A stretch of DNA of 54,993 bases, taken from positions 1 to 54,993 of the forward strand of contig JAFUCG010000024.1 in assembly GCA_017459795.1 (NCBI GenBank), written 5' to 3'. The notes beneath the pieces were generated by a model. It saw only the letters and a program-made list of their open reading frames with translations. It had not been told where the DNA came from and made no database searches. The first letter of the stretch is position 1. Each line of letters starts with the position of its first letter. The translations under genes and the position numbers were made by a program. Origin of the DNA: Erysipelotrichaceae bacterium (lineage in GTDB: Bacteria > Bacillota_I > Bacilli_A > Erysipelotrichales > Erysipelotrichaceae). Shown here in pieces: positions 36,658 to 45,803 of the stretch.

Positions 36658-39357
36658 ATGAACTTTTATTTAAAGAGTGTCGATGAGACCCTTGAGGAAG
36701 TCAAATCCACCAAGCAAGGTCTATCGAGCGCTGAAGCAACTAAACGATTAGAAACCAACGGTAAGAACAAACTGGCAGATCCGCCAAAGAAAACATTCAT
36801 TCAGAAGTTCATTGATTCTATCAAGGATCCAATGATTATCATGTTACTGGCAGCTGCAGGATTATCTACCATCACAACTGTTTATCAGAATGTCGTAAAT
36901 CATGCAAATGAATCTTACGCAGACCTGATCATAATCCTGTTTGTTGTAATCGTTAATACTCTCTTAGGCATTATTCAGGAAAGCAAGGCTGAAGAAGCAA
37001 TTGATGCCCTGAAGGAAATGACCGCCGCTACCAGCAAGGTCTTGAGAGATGGCCAGCAGGTAGTATTGAAGTCAGAAGACTTAGTTGTCGGTGATGTAAT
37101 TGTCATTGAAGCCGGCGACGCCGTTCCAGCTGACTGCCGTATTCTGGAAAGCCATTCATTAAAGGTTGAAGAAGCTGCCCTGACCGGTGAAAGCGTTCCT
37201 GTTAATAAGATCATGGATATCTTGATGTTACAGGAAAATGCCTTAGACATTTCATTAGGTGACCGTACCAACATGTTATACAGCGGTTCAACAATCGTAT
37301 ACGGCCGTGGTACTGCTGTTGTAGTAGCTACAGGCATGGATACTGAAATGGGTAAGATTGCTGATGCCTTAATCGAAGCTGATGATGAAAAGACACCATT
37401 ACAGAAGAAGATGGAAGAACTCTCTGGTGTTCTCACAAAGTTAGTTGTCGGTATCTGCGTATTCGTATTCCTGTTTGGCGTAGGCAGAGAATTAGTCTTC
37501 CCTACCGGCGCTAACATGTTCGATTTAGTATTAAACACATTCATCATGGCAGTTGCCTTAGCTGTTGCCGCAATTCCTGAAGGATTACCGGCTGTTGTAA
37601 CAATCATCTTATCAATCGGTGTTACAGCCATGGCTAAGAGAAACGCCCTGATCAGAAAACTTACAGCTGTTGAAACATTAGGTTGTACTCAGATCATCTG
37701 TTCAGATAAGACTGGTACATTAACTCAGAATAAAATGACTGTTGTTGACCAGTTCACCAGTGATTTACCATTACTGGCAACCGGCATGGCATTATGTTCA
37801 GATGCCAAGATTGAAGAAGGCGAAACCGAATCTACTGGTGAACCTACTGAAGCAGCATTAGTATACTACGCATTCAAGAATAACCTGCCAAGATGGCAAC
37901 TGGTAATTGACCAGCCACGTGTTGGTGAAGCACCATTCGATTCAATGCGTAAGATGATGTCAACAGTTCATAAGAAAGGTAACACATACATTCAATACAC
38001 TAAAGGTGCTACCGAAATATTGCTTGAACATTGTACTCATTATTTAAATGAGAAACATGAAATTGTCGAATTAACAAATGAACACAAGAAAGAAATCCTG
38101 GCCGGTGTTAAGTCATACGCCGATAGAGCATTAAGAGTCTTAGGCTGTGCATATCGCGAATATGACCAGTTACCAAAGAACTATGATGCAACTACATTGG
38201 AAAACAACCTGACATTCATCGGTTATGTTGGCATGATCGACCCTTGCCGTCCGGAAGTATATGATGCTATCAAGGAATGTCGTGCTGCTGGAATCAGACC
38301 TGTAATGATTACAGGTGACCACATTGACACAGCTGTCGCAATTGGTAAGGACTTAGGCATCATTACAGACGCCAGCGAAGCAAGAATCGGCGCTGACATG
38401 GAAACAATGAGTGACGCTGAATTAGTTGAAACAGTTAAGCATGTATCTGTCTGGGCAAGAGTTCAGCCAGAACATAAGACAAGAATTGTCAGAGCATTCA
38501 AGAGCATGGGTTATGTCGTAGCCATGACTGGTGACGGTGTAAATGATGCTCCTAGCATTAAGGCCGCTGACATTGGCATGGGCATGGGTATCACAGGTAC
38601 TGATGTTACCAAGGGTGTCAGTGACATGGTACTGGCTGATGATAACTTCGCTACCATCGTAAACGCTGTTGAAGAAGGCAGAAAGATTTACGATAACGTA
38701 AGAAAGGTATTACAGTTCCAGTTATCAACAAACATGTCAGAAGTATTAGTAGTATTCGCTGCTTCTGCAATGGGTATTGAAGTATTGTCAGCTGCTCATC
38801 TGTTATGGGTCAACATGGTTACTGACAGTGCTCCAGGTTTGGCATTAGGCATGGAAAAAGCTGAAAGTGGAATCATGAAGCGTAAGCCTCGTAGTTCAGA
38901 TGAATCAGTATTTGCCGGCGGTGCTGGTGTAGACATGGTTTTACAGGGCATATTCATGGCAGGCCTGATCTTAGCTTCATTCTTCATTGGTGACTACATG
39001 GAAAAGGGCTTCATCGATTTTGCCGACATTCAGGCCAACGGTTCAGCCGACGGTATGACAATGGCTTTCTTAACATGTAACTTCGTTGAAATGTTCCATG
39101 CCGTAAGCATGCGTACACAGCGTGGTGCATTATTAAAAATGAAAACCATGAACTGGTGGCTAATTGGAGCCTTAGCCTTAACCATCGTATTAACATGCGG
39201 TGTAATATATCTGCCGTTCTTTACAAATCTGTTTGGCTTTACAGCTGTCAGTTTCAAGGAATTTGCAGTTTCATTCGGACTTGCCTTCTTGGTAATTCCG
39301 GTACTCGAAATCGTAAAGTGGTGCTTCAGATTAGCCGCTAAAAATAAAAGAAAATAA
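36658..39357 (+). CDS. P-type cation ATPase (PMCA/SERCA-like), probably Mn2+ or Ca2+ exporter
   Basis: 899 residues. N-terminal cation-ATPase domain (TKQGLSSAEATKRLETNGKN), actuator motif LTGESVPV, membrane motif AAIPEGLPAVV (metal site in helix 4), phosphorylation site CSDKTGTLTQNKM with Asp350, ATP-binding KGATEILLEHC, and the hinge MTGDGVNDAPSIKAADIGM. It is 899 residues, as expected for type IIA/IIB. By sequence alone it would be called a calcium ATPase; the Mn2+ riboswitch in its leader points to manganese export instead, as for YoaB-type ATPases in lactococci. Strong ribosome site AAGGAGGAAAG. Followed by a terminator. Confidence 0.93.
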   Translation: MNFYLKSVDETLEEVKSTKQGLSSAEATKRLETNGKNKLADPPKKTFIQKFIDSIKDPMIIMLLAAAGLSTITTVYQNVVNHANESYADLIIILFVVIVNTLLGIIQESKAEEAIDALKEMTAATSKVLRDGQQVVLKSEDLVVGDVIVIEAGDAVPADCRILESHSLKVEEAALTGESVPVNKIMDILMLQENALDISLGDRTNMLYSGSTIVYGRGTAVVVATGMDTEMGKIADALIEADDEKTPLQKKMEELSGVLTKLVVGICVFVFLFGVGRELVFPTGANMFDLVLNTFIMAVALAVAAIPEGLPAVVTIILSIGVTAMAKRNALIRKLTAVETLGCTQIICSDKTGTLTQNKMTVVDQFTSDLPLLATGMALCSDAKIEEGETESTGEPTEAALVYYAFKNNLPRWQLVIDQPRVGEAPFDSMRKMMSTVHKKGNTYIQYTKGATEILLEHCTHYLNEKHEIVELTNEHKKEILAGVKSYADRALRVLGCAYREYDQLPKNYDATTLENNLTFIGYVGMIDPCRPEVYDAIKECRAAGIRPVMITGDHIDTAVAIGKDLGIITDASEARIGADMETMSDAELVETVKHVSVWARVQPEHKTRIVRAFKSMGYVVAMTGDGVNDAPSIKAADIGMGMGITGTDVTKGVSDMVLADDNFATIVNAVEEGRKIYDNVRKVLQFQLSTNMSEVLVVFAASAMGIEVLSAAHLLWVNMVTDSAPGLALGMEKAESGIMKRKPRSSDESVFAGGAGVDMVLQGIFMAGLILASFFIGDYMEKGFIDFADIQANGSADGMTMAFLTCNFVEMFHAVSMRTQRGALLKMKTMNWWLIGALALTIVLTCGVIYLPFFTNLFGFTAVSFKEFAVSFGLAFLVIPVLEIVKWCFRLAAKNKRK

Positions 39358-39364
39358 TACAACT

Positions 39365-39393
39365 AAGCCGTGATTGATATCACGGCTTTTTTA
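39365..39393 (+). terminator. rho-independent terminator of the P-type ATPase gene
   Basis: AAGCCGTGAT-TGAT-ATCACGGCTT followed by TTTTA, 8 bases after the stop. Confidence 0.88.
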
Positions 39394-39451
39394 ATCATTT
39401 TTTAATGATTCACGATCCATCAATGATATATAATTTAACTGGAGAACAGGT

Positions 39452-40150
39452 ATGAGGCATTACGAGCAATTATCAAAGAAGCAACAGAAGATCATCCTCA
39501 TTTCTTTCATATTGCTTTTTGCGGCCCTAATGTTTCTGATAAGCTACTTTGTCGGCAGACCCCTCATTCAATATGCCCAGCAGCCTGAACTATTCAAGCA
39601 GTGGATAGATTCCTATGGCATCTGGAGCAAGCTGCTCTATGTACTGATAGTTGCCTTGCAGGTAATAGTAGCCATCATACCGGGGGAACCGTTTGAAATT
39701 GCCGGTGGATACTGTTTCGAGTTTGTTGAAGGAACACTATTATGTTTAACCGGCATCATTCTGGGAAGTGTCATCATCTTTGCCTTTGTCAGAAAATACG
39801 GTCATTTCTTCATTGAAATATTCTTTAAGAAGGAAGATCTGGATAAGCTGGAATTCATTAAGGATCCTTCCAAACTGAACTTTCTCACCTTCCTGATCTT
39901 TGCGATTCCAGGTACGCCAAAGGATCTTCTGACCTATGCCGTTGGTCTTACGGACATGGACATTAAGACCTGGATCCTCATATCATTCTTTGCCCGCATT
40001 CCTTCAGTAATTACTTCTACATATGCGGGACACACCTTAGGTGAACAGAATTATAAAAGGACTGTAATGATCTTTGCGGCCACAATGGTCATAAGTATCA
40101 TCGGTGTCCTCATTTACAATAAGCATTCAAAAAACAAACAAGAGGGTTAA
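39452..40150 (+). CDS. TVP38/TMEM64 (VTT/DedA-like) membrane protein
   Basis: 232 residues, five or six hydrophobic segments. The central motifs PGEPFEIAGGYCFEFVEGTL and FAIPGTPKDLLTYAVGLTDM are the re-entrant loops of the VTT (SNARE-associated/DedA) superfamily, and FFARIPSVITSTYAGHTLG is the late conserved helix. Relatives include phospholipid and undecaprenyl-phosphate flippases; this branch has no proven substrate. GGAG 6-7 bases before the ATG and a TATAAT just upstream. It ends in a terminator shared with the convergent flavodoxin-like gene. Confidence 0.87.
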   Translation: MRHYEQLSKKQQKIILISFILLFAALMFLISYFVGRPLIQYAQQPELFKQWIDSYGIWSKLLYVLIVALQVIVAIIPGEPFEIAGGYCFEFVEGTLLCLTGIILGSVIIFAFVRKYGHFFIEIFFKKEDLDKLEFIKDPSKLNFLTFLIFAIPGTPKDLLTYAVGLTDMDIKTWILISFFARIPSVITSTYAGHTLGEQNYKRTVMIFAATMVISIIGVLIYNKHSKNKQEG

Positions 40151-40163
40151 ACCTCTTGTTTTC
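40137..40163. terminator. bidirectional terminator
   Basis: ACAAGAGG-GTTAAA-CCTCTTGT followed by TTTC, between the convergent TVP38-like and flavodoxin-like genes; stops of both overlap it. Confidence 0.75.
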
Positions 40164-40794
40164 ATAATCCATCACTGAAGTTGGTGATCTTACGCGGCTC
40201 CTTTTCAAATAAGCCATACTTTTCTTCACCCAGTTTTAATGATCTCATTAAATGAATCATGTTTCTGGCCAGTACTCTCATTGACTGTAAGCCTTCCAGA
40301 TCCTTTTCGACATCTTCCTTGGTATAGCCGAAAACGTTATTCCAGTAAACACCAGCGGCTATAGGCATTTCAGAAACCAGGAAGTACTGATTCAGCTGTT
40401 CAAAGGTAAAGGTATTACCGGAACGTCTGGCACTTACAACACTGGCACCAACCTTATAACGCTTATCAAAGGTATAACGGGTACTGTAGAATAATCTGTC
40501 TAAGAAGCTTACCATTGTGCCAGCCGCTGAACCCATGTAGACAGGAGAACCAATTACCAACCCGTCAGCCTCTTCAAATTTCCTGGCCACATCATTAACA
40601 ATATCATTATCCAGGGCACATCTTTTCAGATACTTACACTGCTTACAGCCAACGCAGCCATGGATCATTAACTTGCCTACCTGGATCTTTTCGTATTCTA
40701 CTCCCTCTTTTTCAAACACAGAGATCATTTCATCCAGGGCACGGTTAGTACACCCATCCACGTTTGGACTGCCATTAATCAGCAATACTTTCAT
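40162..40794 (-). CDS. flavodoxin-like FMN-dependent oxidoreductase
   Basis: 210 residues from the ATG at 40794, which has GGAGG 8 bases upstream. MKVLLINGSPNVDGCTNRAL is the flavin-phosphate loop, IHGCVGCKQCKYLKRC is the cysteine cluster of iron-sulfur flavoprotein-like NADPH FMN reductases, and DGLVIGSPVYMGSAAGTMVSF is the second FMN loop. Expected to pass electrons from NAD(P)H to quinones, azo dyes, nitro compounds or metals. Physiological substrate unknown. Monocistronic. Confidence 0.88.
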   Translation of the reverse strand: MKVLLINGSPNVDGCTNRALDEMISVFEKEGVEYEKIQVGKLMIHGCVGCKQCKYLKRCALDNDIVNDVARKFEEADGLVIGSPVYMGSAAGTMVSFLDRLFYSTRYTFDKRYKVGASVVSARRSGNTFTFEQLNQYFLVSEMPIAAGVYWNNVFGYTKEDVEKDLEGLQSMRVLARNMIHLMRSLKLGEEKYGLFEKEPRKITNFSDGL

Positions 40795-40870
40795 TATTAT
40801 TTCCTCCATTATTATTTGTATGTATATACTTATATTCTAAAACAATAATCATGGTTTTTAATAATGAAAT

Positions 40871-40898
40871 GCATAAGAAAAGAGGTTTTCACCTCTTA
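40871..40898 (-). terminator. terminator of the M32 carboxypeptidase gene
   Basis: On the minus strand AAGAGGT-GAAA-ACCTCTT followed by TTCTTATG; the stem overlaps the stop codon at 40896. Confidence 0.65.
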
Positions 40899-42398
40899 TT
40901 TCTTTATGCCGTATAATCTTGAATACTTATTCTTCAGATAACCGATGTAATAACGAGGATTGAAGTCTTCACCTGTTGCGATCTTTATCTGTTCAAGCGG
41001 TGTATTCAAACCGCCGTATTTATGAATGTGTTCCTTTAACCATTCCTTGATCTTGATGAATTCATTGTTTCTCATGCACTCATCAATGTTGATGTCTTTG
41101 CTCATGGCTCTGACAAACTGGGCTGCGTAGCCGCTTCCCAAGGCATATGTAGGGAAATAACCGAAGCTTCCACCTGACCAGTGAACATCCTGTAAAATGC
41201 CTTCTGAAGCCTTCTGAGGCCTTACACCGAGGTACTCTTCATACTTGTTGTTCCAGATATTCTCTAAATCATTAACATCGACCGTACCATCAAATATGCC
41301 TTTTTCAATTTCATATCTGATGAGGATATGCAATGGATAAGTCAGCTCATCTGCTTCCGTTCTGATGAGTGAACATTCAGTAGCGTTGGCGGCCTTGATG
41401 AAATCACTCTGACTGACGTCATTAAGCTGTTCAGGGAAAAGTTCCTTCATATATGGGAATAAGTTATCCCAGAATGAACTTCTTCTGGCCAGATAGTTTT
41501 CCATTAGGCGTGATTGCGATTCATGCATGCCGCTGCTCATGTTATCGAACAGATATGTTTCTGCCAGTTCATCAGATACCTGATAGTTATATGTTGCGTG
41601 ACCTGCCTCATGTACTACTGAGAAGATTGAACTTAACAGATTGTTCTCATAGTAATGAGTCGTAATACGGTTGTCTCCCTTACTGATGGAATTGGTAAAT
41701 GGGTGTTCAGTTTCAGAAATCAGACCGGCTTCCAAATCAAAGTTCATGTATTCAAGGATCTTGTTCATCATCTTGCGTTGAATTTCAGCCGGATAGTTAC
41801 GGTAGACAAAGTCATTTCTGATCTTTTCCTTACCGCTTATTTCCTTGATGAGAGGAACCAGTTCCTTCTTGATGAGATCAAAGAACTCATCATACTTCTC
41901 AATGGTCATGCCCGGTTCATAGTCACCGAGATAGACATTGTAGCCTTCAACATCACTGTGACGGTATTCAAGCAGTTTCTTGCTCATTTCAATGATTCTT
42001 AAAAGATAAGGTTCAAACATCTTATAATCATCATTGTTCTTGGCCTTTTCCCAAGCCTGACTTGATTCAAGAGCCAGCTGACTGTATTCAACATACAGAT
42101 CCTATGGCACATATCTGATGGCTTCCAGATCCTTTAGCTGCCATTTGATCGTTCTGGCCTGTTCAAAGCTCAGGTCTTCTCTTCTGCTTAACTCTTCCAG
42201 TAATTCGATGAATTCTGGAGCAGTCTGTAGGGAAAACATTTCACCGTAAAGATATGAAACTCTTGGGTTACGGTAAGCATCTCCCTTAACAGGTGCAATT
42301 GTCTCAGCATCAAATTCAACTGTGCTCAAAGCCAGTTTATAAGCTGAAATCTTAAACATTTCAGCTTCATACTTTTCCCATAATTCTCTTGTTTCCAT
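40896..42398 (-). pseudogene. M32 metallocarboxypeptidase, interrupted by one in-frame UAG
   Basis: Read through, the frame gives a 500-residue protein, the normal M32 length. It is cut by a TAG at 42102-42104, after AIRYVP, into a 98-residue N-terminal part and the remainder; the 27 codons between the TAG and the next ATG continue in the same frame with family-like sequence (DLYVEYSQLALESSQAWEKA). The catalytic region is intact: VVHEAGHATYNY with the HExxH zinc motif and MHESQSRLMEN with the third ligand. An AAG, CAG or GAG to TAG change would explain it. M32 enzymes trim C-terminal residues from cytoplasmic peptides. Either a recent null mutation, a sequencing error or read-through. The stop of the upstream pyrophosphatase gene is 4 bases before its ATG. 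Confidence 0.88.
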
Positions 42399-42402
42399 GT
42401 TG

Positions 42403-44022
42403 TTATTTCTCCTCTGCCACCTTTGTCAGTACAGGAATGATCTGCAGTTTTCTGCTCATTACCTTTGGTAAGAACAGATACCCGTCAACATTAACTGCTT
42501 TATCTTCAAAGGCATAATCGACAATTGTAGCTTCTACCCCGCTTCTTAATACATATGATCCAGTGCCGTCAATTAATGAGAATACCATCATGCAGATGTC
42601 AAAACCATTGGCCTTGGCATACTGATCCAGATGCTTATTCATCTTATCTTTCAGGGCAATGATGTCTTCAAAATGAACGATGTTGATCTGACCTACTGCT
42701 ACTCTGAGCTTGGCTATTTCAAACTTCTTAAGGTCATGATTCAGAATGGATTCAACACTCTTATTAGCCAGATTTGCTCCAGCACTTAAGATCTTCGGTC
42801 CTAGTTTTTCAATGTTCAAACCCGCGATCTTTGCCAGCATGTTGGCCTTTTCGATATCAGTCTGTGTGCATGTTACACTCTTGAAGTTAAGTGTATCGGA
42901 AATGATGGCGCAACATAGTAAGCCTGCCAGATCATCAGGAATCTCTACATTATTCTCTTCAAATATCTTGGTAATGATCGTTGCACAGCTTCCGGTCTGT
43001 TCCGTACGGAAGTATACCGGTGAGCTGGTCTTTATGCCGCCGATTCTGTGATGGTCAATGATTTCCAGAACATTGGCATTCTCAGCCCCATCAATACTCT
43101 GAGCAAATTCGTTATGGTCAACCATGATCAGATTACGGTTATTGTGCTGGAAGATGTGGAATCTTGATAACATGCCGATGACATGATCATTGGTGTCAAT
43201 TATAGGATAACTACGGAATCTTGAACGGTTGATCTTAACCTTGACATCATCAATGTAGTCGTCATATCTGAATGTAGTTGTATTGGTTGTCATTAACATG
43301 CTGACAGGAATTGCCAGGTCGAGTTCTCTGTTTACATCATAAATGTCAAAGTCAGTCAGAAGAACCGTACACTGCTTTTCATGTGCCATTTTTATGATGT
43401 CTTCACCACAATCCTTGCCGACGATGATCATCATTCTGGCTCCTGCCTCAATGACTTCTCTTTCTCTTTCCGGGTTGTCAGAAACAACGACGATTCTGTC
43501 CTGACATTCCAGGTTATGATAGCTTGCTACATAAACCTTGCCGTTTGAAGTGTTGCCATAATCAACGACTATTTCCGCATTCAATGCTCTTACAATGTAG
43601 TCCAACGGTGTCTTGGCTAATAGAATGTGCTTGTAGTGACGGTCTAATATGGCCGGTTTACTGATATCTGATAAAGTAACAACACCAAGTAAGTGACGGT
43701 CCTTATCTGTTACCGCAATTACCTTCTTACTGTTGGCTATCATCAGATCAAGAACCTTTCTCAAGTCGTCTTCAGGCCTACATAAAACAACATCGTCAAA
43801 GTCGATGTCTCTTACACAGGTTCTGATGTCGTTAGCCAATGGTGGTGCGAATTCGTTAAATAAGTTCAGAATATATTCTGTTTCTGGATTTACTGCCCCC
43901 GCTCTTACTGCTATGGCATCATAGCCCATCTGCTGTTTGAAATAAGCATAGGCCATCGCTGAAATAATAGCATCCGAGTCAGGGTTCTTATGTCCTGTAA
44001 CGTATATTGTTTTTCTTGCCAT
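42403..44022 (-). CDS. ppaC: manganese-dependent inorganic pyrophosphatase with CBS-DRTGG insert
   Basis: 539 residues, much longer than plain family II pyrophosphatases (~310). DHH domain: VTGHKNPDSDAIISA at the start, EIIDHHRIGG and CAIISDTLNFKS later, and the DHHA2 domain at the C-terminus. In between lie two CBS domains (about 70-130 and 240-300) around a DRTGG-like domain. Relatives are inhibited or activated by AMP, ADP and diadenosine polyphosphates through the CBS pair. The enzyme hydrolyses PPi to phosphate and needs Mn2+ or Co2+, which links it to the PPi-phosphofructokinase and to the manganese genes nearby. Co-transcribed with the M32 gene. Confidence 0.93.
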   Translation of the reverse strand: MARKTIYVTGHKNPDSDAIISAMAYAYFKQQMGYDAIAVRAGAVNPETEYILNLFNEFAPPLANDIRTCVRDIDFDDVVLCRPEDDLRKVLDLMIANSKKVIAVTDKDRHLLGVVTLSDISKPAILDRHYKHILLAKTPLDYIVRALNAEIVVDYGNTSNGKVYVASYHNLECQDRIVVVSDNPEREREVIEAGARMMIIVGKDCGEDIIKMAHEKQCTVLLTDFDIYDVNRELDLAIPVSMLMTTNTTTFRYDDYIDDVKVKINRSRFRSYPIIDTNDHVIGMLSRFHIFQHNNRNLIMVDHNEFAQSIDGAENANVLEIIDHHRIGGIKTSSPVYFRTEQTGSCATIITKIFEENNVEIPDDLAGLLCCAIISDTLNFKSVTCTQTDIEKANMLAKIAGLNIEKLGPKILSAGANLANKSVESILNHDLKKFEIAKLRVAVGQINIVHFEDIIALKDKMNKHLDQYAKANGFDICMMVFSLIDGTGSYVLRSGVEATIVDYAFEDKAVNVDGYLFLPKVMSRKLQIIPVLTKVAEEK

Positions 44023-44159
44023 AGCGATACCTCTATATAAAAATTTTAACTCACAAACAGTAACTTAACAACTTAATATTTCCCCCTTGAAGGCAAAATA
44101 GTGCATTTAATAATTCATTAATTTATAATGTTTTTATAGGGATTACGAGGATTTTGAAA

Positions 44160-44990
44160 ATGTCTAATAAAATAGCTATAATGTATGACTTTGACGAAAC
44201 ACTGTGTACTAAGAACATGCAGGAATATACACTTTTACCAAATCTTAATCTTGATCCTTCAGAGTTCTGGGGCTCAGTAGTAAAGCTTGCCAAGGACTCC
44301 AACATGGATCCAACACTGGCATACATGTATCTGATGTTAAAGGTTGCCAGGGAAAAGAACTATCCTATCAAACGTGAAGAATTCCAGAAACAGGGCAGAA
44401 GTATTGAATACTACCCTGGTGTGGAGGATTACTTCAAGAACATAAATGCCTATGGAAAAAGTGTCGGGGTAGAAATTCAGCATTTCATCATTTCATCAGG
44501 CACCAAGGAGATCATTGAAGGCTGTTCCATCTACAGGGAATTCAAGAAGGTATATGCCAGTGAATTCCATTATGATGAAAACGGCAACGCTGACTGGCCG
44601 GCATCAGCCATTAACTATACCGGCAAGACCCAGTTCCTGTTCAGAATAAACAAGAATGCTCTTGAAATCTATGACAGTAACAAGGTAAATACCAACATTG
44701 CCCCAAATGAAAGAGACATTCCATTTAACCACATGATCTATTTGGGAGATGGAATGACAGATGTGCCATGCATGAGACTTGTAAAGGCAAACGGCGGTTA
44801 TTCCATTGGCGTATATTTCAGGGAAAAGAAGTCAACCGTAAGAAGACTTCTTGAAGAAGACAGAGTAAACTTTGCCTTACAGGCTGACTACCGTGAAGGC
44901 AGTGAACTTATCAATACATTACATAACATCATCGATAAGATCGTAGCAGAAGACAAGATAACATATTACAATAACAAGCTGCTGGACTAG
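44160..44990 (+). CDS. HAD-superfamily phosphatase
   Basis: 276 residues from the ATG at 44160, with GAGG 9 bases upstream. Motif I is IMYDFDETLCTKN (Asp nucleophile and DxD), motif II is FIISSGTKEII, and motif III/IV is IYLGDGMTDVPCM. The shape matches cytosolic HAD phosphatases with a cap between motifs I and II. Substrate cannot be deduced. Followed after 7 bases by a membrane-anchored helical-repeat protein, so the two are one transcript. Confidence 0.87.
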   Translation: MSNKIAIMYDFDETLCTKNMQEYTLLPNLNLDPSEFWGSVVKLAKDSNMDPTLAYMYLMLKVAREKNYPIKREEFQKQGRSIEYYPGVEDYFKNINAYGKSVGVEIQHFIISSGTKEIIEGCSIYREFKKVYASEFHYDENGNADWPASAINYTGKTQFLFRINKNALEIYDSNKVNTNIAPNERDIPFNHMIYLGDGMTDVPCMRLVKANGGYSIGVYFREKKSTVRRLLEEDRVNFALQADYREGSELINTLHNIIDKIVAEDKITYYNNKLLD

Positions 44991-44997
44991 GAGAAAA

Positions 44998-45789
44998 ATG
45001 AAAATTGGAGACATGTTACTGGCTTTTTTCCTTATCATAGTTGCTCTGGTCATTAATAACCCAGAAGGCTTTACTTTGGAAAATGTCATTGCCTTTGGCA
45101 TAGTTGCCGGTATCGTGTCCGTCATAGCCATCGTAGTAATCAGAGACTATACCCCTTTGTTAAAGCTGAGGAAAGCTGAATCTGAGTACGCTGAAACATT
45201 GGATGATGACAAGATGTTCAAGGCCATTCAGGAATTCAAGCAGACAAACAAACTGCTATCCTACCAATACCGTGCATACATGATGGAAGCCCAACTGAAC
45301 CTTTATAAGGCAGCGTTCACCGATGCCTTAGATTGCTTATTGTATTGCGATAAGAAGGACATGGATTCATCATACAAACTGCATTTTTTGATCTTAAAGG
45401 CTAGAATAATGTCCTTCATGGACATCATTAATGACAATAAGGACATCTTCAAGCAGATCGCTGATTCTTCCAGTAACATGACCTTAGCTGACCGCTTCGG
45501 TTACCTGTTAACCAGAGGTTACGCAGAAGCTAAAGAACACGACTATGAAGCAGCCAAAAAGAAGCTGGCCATCATGAACAAGATCATGGAAGACAGCTCA
45601 TATAAATCTGTTATCTTACAAAATGAAATAAGATGGCTCGACAGTGTCATCAAGGTACTGGAATCACAGGATCCAATTGTATACAACCAGCGATATACGC
45701 TTTTAAAAACCATGAACTGCAAGCCATACATAATGAATAACTTCCAGAAGCTTAAACCAATAGAAAACAAACCTGAAATCACTGCCTGA
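44998..45789 (+). CDS. membrane-anchored helical (TPR-like) protein, function unknown
   Basis: 263 residues. Two N-terminal hydrophobic segments (about 5-22 and 28-48) are followed by a ~200-residue alpha-helical cytoplasmic part with TPR-like pairs: SYQYRAYMMEAQLNLYKAAFTDALDCLLYCD, then LLTRGYAEAKEHDYEAAKKKL. I do not recognise a family. The seven-base gap from the HAD phosphatase and a shared terminator suggest a joint role. Confidence 0.75.
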   Translation: MKIGDMLLAFFLIIVALVINNPEGFTLENVIAFGIVAGIVSVIAIVVIRDYTPLLKLRKAESEYAETLDDDKMFKAIQEFKQTNKLLSYQYRAYMMEAQLNLYKAAFTDALDCLLYCDKKDMDSSYKLHFLILKARIMSFMDIINDNKDIFKQIADSSSNMTLADRFGYLLTRGYAEAKEHDYEAAKKKLAIMNKIMEDSSYKSVILQNEIRWLDSVIKVLESQDPIVYNQRYTLLKTMNCKPYIMNNFQKLKPIENKPEITA

Positions 45790-45803
45790 TTTCAGGTTTT
45801 TAT
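45769..45803. terminator. bidirectional rho-independent terminator
   Basis: AAACCTGAAATC-ACTGCCT-GATTTCAGGTTT followed by TTTATTTATT, between the convergent helical-repeat and SpoIIE genes. Confidence 0.85.

Noticed and set aside
36975-37631. 218-residue minus-strand frame
   Set aside because: Antisense shadow of the P-type ATPase, which has all catalytic motifs.
40896-42398. UAG in the M32 gene as pyrrolysine or a reassigned codon
   Set aside because: UAG is the ordinary terminal stop of several other genes here, M32 enzymes are not known to use pyrrolysine, and no pyl gene or suppressor tRNA is visible.
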